Under the pieces are notes generated by a model. That model was given only the letters and a program-made list of their open reading frames with translations, was not told the origin of the DNA and made no database searches. Made by a program: the position numbers and the translations under genes. Of a DNA stretch of 64,000 nucleotides, positions 53,088 to 61,914 are shown in pieces. Source of the DNA: Calothrix sp. NIES-4105 (lineage in GTDB: Bacteria > Cyanobacteriota > Cyanobacteriia > Cyanobacteriales > Nostocaceae); NCBI RefSeq assembly GCF_002368415.1, contig NZ_AP018290.1, positions 8,237,717-8,301,716 of the forward strand, given 5' to 3'. Position 1 is the first letter of the stretch. Each line of letters begins with the position of its first letter.

Positions 53088-53186
53088 AAAATAGTAGTCA
53101 ATGGAGAGGCGCCCAATCCATTCATGTGCGTTCACGTAGTGTTCGCGCCTGTAAGCAAAATCCACAATCTAAAATCCTTTCATCGT

Positions 53187-54197
53187 ATGGCTGTTTTAAT
53201 CATCACTCATAGCCAAGACAATCAAAGTATTCCTCTAGTAATGCAAGCGATTCAAGCTAAGGGAGAAAAAGCATTTCGCTTCGACACAGACCGTTTCCCT
53301 ACACAAGCACGTTTAGATGTGTACTATAGTCACAACTGTGAACGTCAAATTTTAACAGTCGATGATTCAACTTTGGATTTGAGCGAAGTATCTTCTGTTT
53401 GGTATCGCCGTATTGCAATGGGCGCCAAAATTCCCATGACAATGGAAAAGCAATTTCGGGAAGCCTCTATTGGAGAATCGCGCGCAACTATCGCAGGTAT
53501 GATTGCTTCGATTCGAGGCTTCCATCTCGATACTTTACCGAACATTCGTTTGGCTGACAACAAACAGCTACAGTTGCAAGTCGCACGCTCTGTTGGTTTA
53601 GATACACCACGTACCTTAATTACTAATAATCCCCAAACAGTAAAAGAATTTGCCAGTGAATGTGAGCAAGGCATGATTGCAAAAATGCTTTCATCGTTTG
53701 CTATCTATGACGAGCAGGGGGAAGAATTAGTAGTTTTTACCAACCCAGTTACAACTGAGGACTTAGAACATCTTGATGGGTTGCGCTTCTGTCCAATGAC
53801 CTTTCAAGAAAAGATACCCAAAGCATTGGAACTTCGCACAATTATTGTGGGAGAGCATTTATTTACTGCCGCTGTAGATTCGCAACGCTTACAAAAAGCC
53901 CAGATCGACTGGCGAAAACAAGGGTTGAACTTACTTAACTCTTGGCAAGAGTATGATTTACCTGAAGATGTAAAACAAAAGTTACTTCAATTAATGGGCT
54001 ATTTTGGGTTAAACTATGGCGCCATAGATATTATTGTTACCCCTAATGGAGAGCATATATTCTTAGAAGTTAACCCAGTTGGAGAATTCTTCTGGCTGGA
54101 ATGCTGTCCACCTAATTTTACTATATCTCAGTCGATAGCAGAAATTCTTATTAATCGTAATAATAAGCAAAATAAATTACTTGACAAAGCTACGTAA
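53187..54197 (+). CDS. mdnC: MdnC/MvdD-type ATP-grasp ester ligase (microviridin maturation)
   Basis: 336 residues from ATG 53187, the family length. The start M-A-V-L-I-I-T-H-S-Q-D-N-Q-S-I-P-L-V and the R-F-D-T-D-R-F-P-T segment near 32-40 fit the MdnC/MvdD group, as do F-C-P-M-T-F-Q-E near 213 and the end-of-domain L-N-Y-G-A-I-D-I-I and F-L-E-V-N-P-V-G-E-F-F near 287-309. This group makes two omega-esters on the precursor in microviridin synthesis. The usual partner MdnB (amide) and acetyltransferase MdnD are not visible in this window. It is 99 bases after leader gene 6 and shows no clear ribosome site. Confidence 0.92.
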   Translation: MAVLIITHSQDNQSIPLVMQAIQAKGEKAFRFDTDRFPTQARLDVYYSHNCERQILTVDDSTLDLSEVSSVWYRRIAMGAKIPMTMEKQFREASIGESRATIAGMIASIRGFHLDTLPNIRLADNKQLQLQVARSVGLDTPRTLITNNPQTVKEFASECEQGMIAKMLSSFAIYDEQGEELVVFTNPVTTEDLEHLDGLRFCPMTFQEKIPKALELRTIIVGEHLFTAAVDSQRLQKAQIDWRKQGLNLLNSWQEYDLPEDVKQKLLQLMGYFGLNYGAIDIIVTPNGEHIFLEVNPVGEFFWLECCPPNFTISQSIAEILINRNNKQNKLLDKAT

Positions 54198-55249
54198 ATA
54201 GACGTGTATTTATAAGTTTTTATTATTAAAAGTATATTTTAATTAGTAAAATACAATCATTCTTATCCAATAATTCCCCATTCAAGCCATTACGGATGTA
54301 ACAGATAGCTGCTCACATCTGTTGTAATATCGCTGTTTAAACTGCAAAACAGTTTTGCAGCTATATAAAGTTTATGTGAATTAATAGTAAAGATTATTAT
54401 AATTAGTTCAAAATGCTACAGTTTTCTGTAAGTATTTTTAAAAGAGATAAATGAATGTTCTTGTGCTGTTCCCCTACGATTACCTATTCCAAATAGTCTT
54501 ATTGAAAAAAAGCTTATACAGCTATATAGCTATTGAGTTTTGGTTGAGATAGTGTCTATATTGGAAATTTAATAGAAAAGCGTTTTGCTAGAATAATTTT
54601 AAAGATTTGGAGAAACTAAATTATGAAAACCGTAATAATGCTTCGAGCTATACGTAGTTAGGTAGCAGTAAATTCTTGTGCTTACTCTTGCGTGCTAATG
54701 TAATGTTTTGTGTCTGATTTTAGAGCTAAGTTAAAATAAGTGTAAAAAATTAAAAATTATTGCTGCTTATAATTTACACTAAGGTCAGCAATAAACCGGA
54801 TATTTTCCCCCAGACACTCGAATTTCCAGGGGAGATACCCAGATTTGGCTGCTGTTCACGTCATCTTTTAAGCTCGCCTTCACAAGGTTACTGTTTACAT
54901 TGCTTTTATCCTTGCCAGAGGAATAAAGCAGCTAGCCGCAGTAGTTCCTTGTGAATGCTGTCCACATGAAAACAACTTTGTTAATTATGGCACTTTATTT
55001 GACTCAGGCGCAAGTTTTGCCATGCAAAACTTTGATGAATTTTGGCATTTATTTTATGAATTAGCGTTTTCTTGGCTAGGCTTCTTTCTATAGAAGAATT
55101 TTATTAACTTAGGAAAGAAAAATATCTAGTAATTTATTGGGTTGTATAAGTAACCTTGATTGCGGCGCCGTAATTACAGGTTGGTAGTTGTTGCTGTTCT
55201 TGTACAGATATTTGAACTATTTGAAGTATTGAAACTATGGAGGTAAAGT
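54198..55249. other. 1.05-kb non-coding region before the second export module
   Basis: No convincing gene. A hairpin at about 54297-54328 (TGTAACAGAT...ATCTGTTGTA) may end the ligase transcript. A 64-codon frame at 54760-54954 has no family features; two tiny frames (54634-54672, 54966-55064) have no support beyond an ATG, and only the first has a ribosome-site-like GGAG. The 3' end has GGAGGT at 55239-55244 before the GTG start of the transporter. Confidence 0.6.
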
Positions 55250-58200
55250 GTGTCTTCTATGTTTTTGGAGCAAGAACTTAGTCAAGCTATCACCAGTATT
55301 TTGGGTGAGCAACCAACTCGTGCATGTTTAGAAGCTTGCCTAAGTGCGGTAGAAATTCTCCAACCCCCACCAGCAAAGCTATTTTGGCAAAATCTAACCG
55401 CCAGTAGTGGCATTAACATTGTGCTTGCGGGTAAAGTACGCATATCAGATGCAGCGGACAACTTAATAGTTACGCTTCAAAAAAATGCGACTTTTGGTGA
55501 GGCAACGCTGTTTGGTGCCAAATCATTCCAAGATTACAGCGCTAGGTCTTCAGATGATTTGCAGCTTGCTTTTCTAAATGTCGAAGTAGTGCAAGATTTG
55601 ATGGATAAGTATCCCAATATAAAAGAGCGCATGTTAACGCGCGCTGAACTTTTGGATTTTGCGCTTTCATATTGCAGTAATTCGTCCGAAGATTCGTTGT
55701 CGATGCCAGGAATGTTAAAGGCATTCTCGCTATCACAACGGCATGAATTTAATGTAGGTGATTTATTAACAAATAATTTACTAATAGATGCTCAGATATT
55801 AATAATTCAAAGCGGTACACTGCAAAGTGCTAATAACAAAAACCTAACTGCCGGAAACATCTATGTTGTTACGCAACAATTCGATTGGCAGGTGACTCAA
55901 AAAGCAGTTGTTTACGTATTGAAAAAATCGCACACTTTAGAAGCAATTGAATATTGCCCACATTTAGCAACACTCCTAGACACACAACCATTACAAATAA
56001 CTCCAAAATCGCGCGCGTTACCAAAAGCTAAAATCGAGAAACTCACCAATACGGGCAAAGTAATACCCTTTCCCCAGCGGGACTCTTCACCGCAGCCAAA
56101 AAAACAACGTCCCTACTTTCCTAGTCCCAAAGTCAAAGCAGGACATTGGTGGGGTAAATTAACTGATAGTTACCCATTTTTGGCACAGCAAAGCTCTTCA
56201 GACTGTGGAGCAGCTTGTTTAGCAATGATTGCTCGTTACTGGGGTAAAAATTTTAGTTTAAATCGTTTACGCGAAATGGCGGATGTCAACCGCAGTGGTG
56301 CTTCTTTACGCGCGTTAGCGATGGTAGGTGAAAACTTTGGTTTTACAACCCGACCAGTAAAAGCTAGTCTAGATAAATTTGCCGAACAAACATTACCAGC
56401 TATTGCCCATTGGGAAGGCAAACATTTTGTTGTCGTTTATAAAATTACCAAAAACCGTGTAATTATCGCTGACCCTGCCATTGGACAGCGTAGTCTTACA
56501 CATAAACAATTCAATGCTGGATGGACTGGTTACGGGTTACTGTTGCAACCTACAGCAGAACTCAAAAAAGCTGAAGATTCCAAAACAGAGTTGTGGCAGT
56601 TCTTTGATTTAGTCAAACCCCACACAAAAGTTTTGTTGGAAGTATTTGCTGCTTCCATAATGATTCAAGTGTTTGGGCTAATTACACCTATTTTCACTCA
56701 ACTTCTACTCGACCGCGTAATTACCCAAGGTAGTACTGTTACCCTCAATGCTATAGTTGCCGGGTTATTCGTGTTTGGATTTGCCACTATCTTTATTAAC
56801 AGTGTTAGACAGTACTTATTAGCACATACAGCAAATCGAATATCCGTAGCATTACTAGTTGGATTTGTTAAGCATACCTTTCGCTTACCTTTATCATTTT
56901 TTGAATCGCGCTTTGTCGGTGATATTGTGTCGCGCGTTCAAGAGAACGAGAAAATCAATCGTTTTTTAACAGGTGAAGCGCTATCAATCATTCTTGATTT
57001 ACTTACAGTTGTTGTATATGCAGGAATGATGTTTTGGTACAACGCGCAAATGGCAATGTTTGCGCTCTTAATTGTACCGCCATTTTTCATACTAGCTTTT
57101 GCCACAACTAGTTTATTACGACGAGTATCCAGAGAAATATTTAGTGCCGGAGTCGGGGAAAATAGCTACTTAATTGAATCATTAACTGGTATACGTTCGG
57201 TGCGCTCGATGGCTATTGAGCAAACAGTGCGCTGGCGTTGGGAAGAACTATTAAATAAATTTGTCAAGAAAAACTTTTCGGCACAAATTATTAGTATCCG
57301 CTTGCAAGCTATAAGCGCAAGCATCGAAACAATTGCACAGGTAGGTTTATTGTGGTTCGGCGCCACATTAGTAATTCAAAATCAACTTACCATTGGTCAG
57401 CTAATAGCCTTCAATATGCTATTCGGCAATGTTATACGCCCTTTCCAACGGTTATCAGTAGTTTGGAATCAGCTGCAAGAAATCTTTATTTCGGTTGAAA
57501 GAATTAATGACGTTCTGCAAGCGCAACCAGAAGAAGATTTAGAAAAATCGCCTCGTGTAATGCTTCCTCAGCTACGCGGCAGTATTAAATTCGAGCGCGT
57601 CACTTTCCGCTATCATCCCGAAAGCGAAGTTAACGTTCTAGAAAATGTCAGCTTTGAGCTTAAACCCGAACAAACTGTTGCTGTCGTTGGTAGAAGTGGC
57701 TCAGGGAAGACTACTCTCTCCAAATTAATTCTGGGTTTGTATCCACCTACAGAAGGAAAAATACTAATTGATGGGCGTGATATTACAGGTCTAAATCTCC
57801 GTGCGCTGCGGCAACAAATCGGCGTAGTTGACCAAGAGAGTTTCTTATTTGGTGGCACAATCCGCGAAAACATTGGTGTCGCGCATCCAGAAGCAACTCT
57901 TGAAGAAATCATGACAGCCGCAAAACTCGCAGGCGCCGATGAATTTATTCAACAACTTCCAATGGGATATGAAACCCAAATTGGTGAAGGTGGTGGCTTG
58001 CTCTCAGGAGGACAGCGCCAACGTTTAACCATCGCGCGCGCACTAATTGGAAATCCGCGTTTAATAATTTTCGATGAAGCTACTAGCCACCTAGACTCCG
58101 AATCAGAGCGAATAATTCAGAACAATCTCAAAACCATCCTAGCTGGACGCAGCAGTTTAATAATTGCCCATCGTCTCTCCACAATTCGTAATGCCGACAT

Positions 58201-58315
58201 GATTCTAGTTCTAGACCGAGGTGTTCTCGTCGAAAGCGGGAGTCATGACGAACTAATCAGTAAAAAAGGTCATTACTACTACCTCAACCAACAACAATTT
58301 GCACAAGCTGGTTAA
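55250..58315 (+). CDS. Peptidase-containing ABC transporter (CNB-like, C39, ABC), copy 2
   Basis: 1021 residues; GTG 55250 with GGAGGT six bases upstream. Same architecture as the copy at 32455: CNB-like N-terminus (F-G-E-A-T-L-F-G), C39 peptidase with C319 in S-D-C-G-A-A-C, His in A-H-W-E-G-K-H-F and Asp in A-D-P-A-I-G-Q, then membrane domain and ATPase with G-R-S-G-S-G-K-T-T and L-S-G-G-Q-R-Q-R. Very similar to copy 1 by eye, with the highest match in the ATPase and C39 parts. Six bases separate it from the HlyD gene and it is in the same direction as the microviridin genes. Confidence 0.92.
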   Translation: MSSMFLEQELSQAITSILGEQPTRACLEACLSAVEILQPPPAKLFWQNLTASSGINIVLAGKVRISDAADNLIVTLQKNATFGEATLFGAKSFQDYSARSSDDLQLAFLNVEVVQDLMDKYPNIKERMLTRAELLDFALSYCSNSSEDSLSMPGMLKAFSLSQRHEFNVGDLLTNNLLIDAQILIIQSGTLQSANNKNLTAGNIYVVTQQFDWQVTQKAVVYVLKKSHTLEAIEYCPHLATLLDTQPLQITPKSRALPKAKIEKLTNTGKVIPFPQRDSSPQPKKQRPYFPSPKVKAGHWWGKLTDSYPFLAQQSSSDCGAACLAMIARYWGKNFSLNRLREMADVNRSGASLRALAMVGENFGFTTRPVKASLDKFAEQTLPAIAHWEGKHFVVVYKITKNRVIIADPAIGQRSLTHKQFNAGWTGYGLLLQPTAELKKAEDSKTELWQFFDLVKPHTKVLLEVFAASIMIQVFGLITPIFTQLLLDRVITQGSTVTLNAIVAGLFVFGFATIFINSVRQYLLAHTANRISVALLVGFVKHTFRLPLSFFESRFVGDIVSRVQENEKINRFLTGEALSIILDLLTVVVYAGMMFWYNAQMAMFALLIVPPFFILAFATTSLLRRVSREIFSAGVGENSYLIESLTGIRSVRSMAIEQTVRWRWEELLNKFVKKNFSAQIISIRLQAISASIETIAQVGLLWFGATLVIQNQLTIGQLIAFNMLFGNVIRPFQRLSVVWNQLQEIFISVERINDVLQAQPEEDLEKSPRVMLPQLRGSIKFERVTFRYHPESEVNVLENVSFELKPEQTVAVVGRSGSGKTTLSKLILGLYPPTEGKILIDGRDITGLNLRALRQQIGVVDQESFLFGGTIRENIGVAHPEATLEEIMTAAKLAGADEFIQQLPMGYETQIGEGGGLLSGGQRQRLTIARALIGNPRLIIFDEATSHLDSESERIIQNNLKTILAGRSSLIIAHRLSTIRNADMILVLDRGVLVESGSHDELISKKGHYYYLNQQQFAQAG

Positions 58316-58321
58316 TCTTAT

Positions 58322-59863
58322 ATGCCAAATCCATCTCGCAATCCATCACCTGCTACTATTCGGGAACGAGATAACTATCAGAATTCCCACTTGTTACCAT
58401 CAGCAGAACCAGTAGAAACTCAAACTGACACCGCAAATGATTTATTTTACGGTACAGAAGAACTACTTGATGCACTACCTCAAGTATGGAGTCGTTCTGT
58501 ACTTTACTTTCTAATTGGTTTCAGCGCACTAGTAATACCTTGGTCGATGCTTGCCAGAGTTGACGAAATTGGCAGCGCTAGAGGACGCATTGAACCCTTT
58601 GGCGCCACACAAAAACTAGACGCTGAGGTTTCTGGCAGCGTCAAAGCCGTAAAAATCAAAGAAGGTGATACCGTCAAAGCTGGGCAAGTTTTATTGGAAC
58701 TTGATTCTAATATTCTATATGCCGAACTTAAAGAAACTGAAGCCAAACTCGCTGGACTGCAAAATCAAAAATCGCAGCTTGGTATACTCGCCAAGCAAAT
58801 GGAATTAGCAACAAATGTTACTGAACAGCAAAACCAATCCCAATCGCAGGAAAAAATATCCCGAATAAACCAAGCAAAACGGGATTTAGGAATTAAACAA
58901 AGTACCTACAACTTACAAAAAATAGAGAAACAGTCATTAGTCAACCAAGTTCATCAGCAAATTAGTACTGCTCGTAATGATGAAAAATCGGCTCAAGGTC
59001 GCTTAAAAATAGACACTCAGCAAGTCGAGCGCTTTAACCAACTTGTTGCTTCGGGAGCGGTATCAGCGATGCAACTTGACCAACTTCGTAAAGAACAGCA
59101 AGAAAGCCAGCGTCTACATCTCAAAGCGCAGTCTGATGTAAAGCTTGCAGAATCACGCTTATCTGAAGAAGCAAGCCGTTATCAAACAACTATCAGTCAG
59201 TTAGAATCCGATATCGAACAAGCAAAACTCCGCATCCAAGAAGAGCAAAACAGTTATCAGAGCTTATTACAGAACGGGAAACTTGCAATTATTAAAAACC
59301 AACAGCAATTAAAAGACTTACAAACCCAAATTACACAAAACCAATCACAAATAGCCCAAACCTTTAGCCGCATCAGAGCTTTGAAACTGCAAATGCAACA
59401 GAGAGTAGTTCAAGCGCCAATTGACGGCACAATTTTTGCTTTACCAGTTTCTAAACCTGGTGCAGTCGTGCAACCGGGACAAATGGTAGCTGAAATTGCC
59501 CCTAAAAATGTAGGTTTCATCCTCAAAGCCAAAATCCCTAATAGCCAAAGTGGATTTGTGAAAGTTGGAAAAAAAGTAAAAGTTAAATTTGACGCTTATC
59601 CCTTTCAAGATTACGGAATAGTCACAGGACAAGTTACATGGATATCACCAAATTCCAAGATAGAACAAACACCCCAAGGCAACCTAGAAAATTACGAACT
59701 GCAAATCGCTCTAGATAAACCTTACATCCAGTCTGGTAACAAAAAGATTGCGATAACACCAGGTCAAACTGCAGCTGCAGAAGTGATTATCCGTCAGCGT
59801 CGCATAATTGATTTCGTCCTTGACCCTTTCAAAAAACTACAAACAAACGGCTTAGAACTGTAA
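58322..59863 (+). CDS. HlyD-family membrane fusion protein, copy 2
   Basis: 513 residues. Membrane helix near 60-80 (V-L-Y-F-L-I-G-F-S-A-L-V-I-P), lipoyl half with S-V-K-A-V-K-I-K-E-G-D-T near 119, long coiled coil near 140-365, second lipoyl half V-V-Q-A-P-I-D-G-T-I-F near 375 and C-terminal R-R-I-I-D-F-V-L-D-P-F. Paralog of 35642-37186. It starts six bases after the transporter and shares one base with the next gene (TAATG). Confidence 0.92.
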   Translation: MPNPSRNPSPATIRERDNYQNSHLLPSAEPVETQTDTANDLFYGTEELLDALPQVWSRSVLYFLIGFSALVIPWSMLARVDEIGSARGRIEPFGATQKLDAEVSGSVKAVKIKEGDTVKAGQVLLELDSNILYAELKETEAKLAGLQNQKSQLGILAKQMELATNVTEQQNQSQSQEKISRINQAKRDLGIKQSTYNLQKIEKQSLVNQVHQQISTARNDEKSAQGRLKIDTQQVERFNQLVASGAVSAMQLDQLRKEQQESQRLHLKAQSDVKLAESRLSEEASRYQTTISQLESDIEQAKLRIQEEQNSYQSLLQNGKLAIIKNQQQLKDLQTQITQNQSQIAQTFSRIRALKLQMQQRVVQAPIDGTIFALPVSKPGAVVQPGQMVAEIAPKNVGFILKAKIPNSQSGFVKVGKKVKVKFDAYPFQDYGIVTGQVTWISPNSKIEQTPQGNLENYELQIALDKPYIQSGNKKIAITPGQTAAAEVIIRQRRIIDFVLDPFKKLQTNGLEL

Positions 59864-60663
59864 TGAAACAACTACGTATCTCTGACGCTGATATTATGCG
59901 TCACCTAAAACTCTCTTACCAGATACCTCATGTGTTTAGTGCAATAGCATCGCAAAAAATCATTGCTCAAACTGCTTATGATGCAGGTATCGTCGTTACA
60001 ACCGAAGAAGTTCAGCAAGCAGGCAACCAATTTCGGATGGCCAACAATTTAGTCAAAGCCAGCGACACCTTCGCATGGTTAGAAAAACATCATCTTGGCG
60101 CCGAAGACTTTGAGCAAATTATCGAGCAGCAAATCTTGACTTCAAAACTAGTAGAACACATGTTCGGTGATAAAGTTGAAGCATTCTTCTACCAAAATCA
60201 GTACGACTATGAGAGCGCTGTTGTCTACGAAGTTATTCTGAATGACAAAGATTTAGCGTTAGAACTCTTCTACGCAGTCAAAGAAAATGAAGTCACTTTC
60301 TTTGAAATCGGCAAAAAATACATCCCAGACCCAGAACTGCGACGCACAGGAGGTTATCGCGGTATCCGCTATCGCCGAGATTTTCGTCCCGAAATAGGCG
60401 CCGCTATCTTCGCCGCTCATCCACCACAAATACTTAAACCGATATCAACACCTCAAGGAATTCATCTAATCTGGATAGAAGAAATCATCTCACCCAAATT
60501 AGACATAAATCGACGAATCGAAATTCAACAACAGCTTTTTCAAAAATGGCTGTTTTCTCAAATTAATAACTCATTAATTACAAGTGAACATGAACAAAAT
60601 CCAATATCTAGCACATCAGTAAAACCAAAAGCTGATGAGCGTGAAATATCACTAATTCCATAA
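59863..60663 (+). CDS. Parvulin-like peptidyl-prolyl isomerase, copy 2
   Basis: 266 residues; its ATG overlaps the HlyD stop (TAATG at 59861-59865). The same layout as the first copy: helical N-terminus, then a parvulin-type C-terminal half with G-G-Y-R-G-I-R-Y-R-R-D-F-R-P-E near 165-180 and P-P-Q-I-L-K-P-I-S-T-P-Q-G near 190. No signal peptide. Together with transporter and HlyD it forms the second export module. Confidence 0.85.
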   Translation: MKQLRISDADIMRHLKLSYQIPHVFSAIASQKIIAQTAYDAGIVVTTEEVQQAGNQFRMANNLVKASDTFAWLEKHHLGAEDFEQIIEQQILTSKLVEHMFGDKVEAFFYQNQYDYESAVVYEVILNDKDLALELFYAVKENEVTFFEIGKKYIPDPELRRTGGYRGIRYRRDFRPEIGAAIFAAHPPQILKPISTPQGIHLIWIEEIISPKLDINRRIEIQQQLFQKWLFSQINNSLITSEHEQNPISSTSVKPKADEREISLIP

Positions 60664-61072
60664 TTACAATAATCAGAATTATTTTTCAATACAATGACGT
60701 ACTATTCGTAATACCGATTAAATAAAAATCCTGAAATACTTATTGCAAAGGAGTTTTAAAGAAAAATACGCTAATTTAAACTAAAAAAATATATATATAT
60801 AATTTATCTTGCCTCAATTTTTCTGATAAAAATTGGGAGTTTTTTGATGTTAAAGCATAATAAATTTATATATTTATTTGTGATTAAAATATCAATTTAA
60901 TTAATTTTTAATATGTATAAAGTATACATAAATTTATCAACAAAAACAGAAAAAGTAGTTGCATTTAAAAAAGCAAATTGATATATTATAAATGTGACTG
61001 AAAGAGAAATAAATTTCAGTTAGACTTAATTCCTAGATAAATTTAACTACTCAATTCCCAGGAGAATCAATC
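60664..61072. other. AT-rich non-coding region with terminator
   Basis: Contains the terminator at 60813-60846, long AT runs and, at its 3' end, the AGGAG ribosome site of the next leader-peptide gene. Confidence 0.6.
60813..60846 (+). terminator. Rho-independent terminator after the second export module
   Basis: Stem CTCAATTTTT / AAAAATTGGGAG with a TTTTTT tail. Confidence 0.8.
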
Positions 61073-61282
61073 ATGATTATCAACGATTTATCCCACATCG
61101 AAGTTGCTAACCAAGCTGAAGAAATTCAAGGTGGTGTTGCTTACGCTGATGCATACGCAAACGCATACGGTACATATTTTGCTGCTACCTATACTAGTAC
61201 TTATGCTTCTTCCGGCTACGGTTACTATTACTATGGTCCTTATGCTACCGCTAGTTCCACATCTTCCTCTACCGCTGCCTAG
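61073..61282 (+). CDS. Double-glycine leader peptide gene 7, Tyr/Ala-rich core
   Basis: 69 residues, AGGAG ribosome site. The leader M-I-I-N-D-L-S-H-I-E-V-A-N-Q-A-E-E-I-Q ends Gly-Gly at 20-21. The 48-residue core is almost only Ala, Tyr, Ser, Thr and Gly (G-Y-G-Y-Y-Y-Y-G-P-Y). Related in leader to the gene at 38543. Low-complexity core suggests a secreted structural or antimicrobial peptide rather than a folded enzyme. Confidence 0.78.
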   Translation: MIINDLSHIEVANQAEEIQGGVAYADAYANAYGTYFAATYTSTYASSGYGYYYYGPYATASSTSSSTAA

Positions 61283-61392
61283 GGATCTGAATCTCTCTAT
61301 AAGTGTCTAGAACTTCTAAGTAGTCAATCTTGCTATAAGCCTGACTTCAAGGCATTAGAGAAGGTTTTAACACTTTTCAAAATCCCTAAAAA

Positions 61393-61421
61393 TCGCTAAA
61401 GGTATTTAGTACCTTTGGCGA
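61393..61421 (+). terminator. Hairpin between the last two leader genes
   Basis: Stem TCGCTAAAGGTA / TACCTTTGGCGA (11 of 12 pairs). It may limit read-through into the next gene. Confidence 0.55.
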
Positions 61422-61437
61422 TACTTACATTTTAAAA

Positions 61438-61752
61438 ATGGACAAACATATGCATCGACTAACAATTGATGACCTCAGTTTTTGCGTAGTGGAAACCGCT
61501 AAAGATATTCAGGTTTGCGGCGGAAATGAAAAAACAGTTTATTCTGGAACTGGATTTGGCACCTATTCTACTGCCTATGATCGCGGCTATGTGGCAGATT
61601 ATATCACGGGCTACAGTGTTGATAAGACAAATCTCACCTACAGTGCTGAAATAGGCTTTGTAGTTGCATATGGAACTGCTGCTGGAATTGCTGCTGCTGT
61701 TTCTGATGGGTATGCTTACGCAAATGCATATGCGTCAGTTAGTATAACTTAG
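61438..61752 (+). CDS. Double-glycine leader peptide gene 8
   Basis: 104 residues from ATG 61438; ATG 61450 would drop four residues. The leader L-T-I-D-D-L-S-F-C-V-V-E-T-A-K-D-I-Q-V-C ends Gly-Gly at 28-29. The core is Gly/Ala/Tyr/Thr-rich (G-T-G-F-G-T-Y-S-T-A-Y), ending A-Y-A-N-A-Y-A-S-V. No strong ribosome site. It shares the leader style of the genes at 39745 and 43939. Confidence 0.72.
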   Translation: MDKHMHRLTIDDLSFCVVETAKDIQVCGGNEKTVYSGTGFGTYSTAYDRGYVADYITGYSVDKTNLTYSAEIGFVVAYGTAAGIAAAVSDGYAYANAYASVSIT

Positions 61753-61759
61753 TTTTTAT

Positions 61760-61802
61760 AGCTATTGATTCGAGTATATATCGCTCAAATCAGTAGCTTT
61801 TT
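61760..61802 (+). terminator. Terminator at the end of the peptide locus
   Basis: Stem AGCTATTGATTCGAG / CTCAAATCAGTAGCT (13 of 15 pairs) then TTTTT. Confidence 0.75.
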
Positions 61803-61874
61803 AATAGCTTCAAAAATTAATTAATTCTTTTTACGTAAATCTTGATTATTAATTATTGTGTGAATAACATAAAT

Positions 61875-61902
61875 GTAGAGACGCAATATATTACGTCTCC
61901 AC
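61875..61902. repeat. 28-bp interspersed palindrome (GTAGAGAC family)
   Basis: Starts GTAGAGACGCAATA; intergenic copy of the family at 57-84. Confidence 0.8.
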
Positions 61903-61914
61903 AACCTGCTATTT

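Noticed and set aside
54760-54954. 64-codon plus-strand frame before the second transporter
   Set aside because: No recognisable domain and no ribosome site.
54966-55064. 32-residue hydrophobic frame (M-K-T-T-L-L-I-M-A-L-Y) before the second transporter
   Set aside because: Too short, without ribosome site or homology; probably chance despite a signal-peptide-like look.
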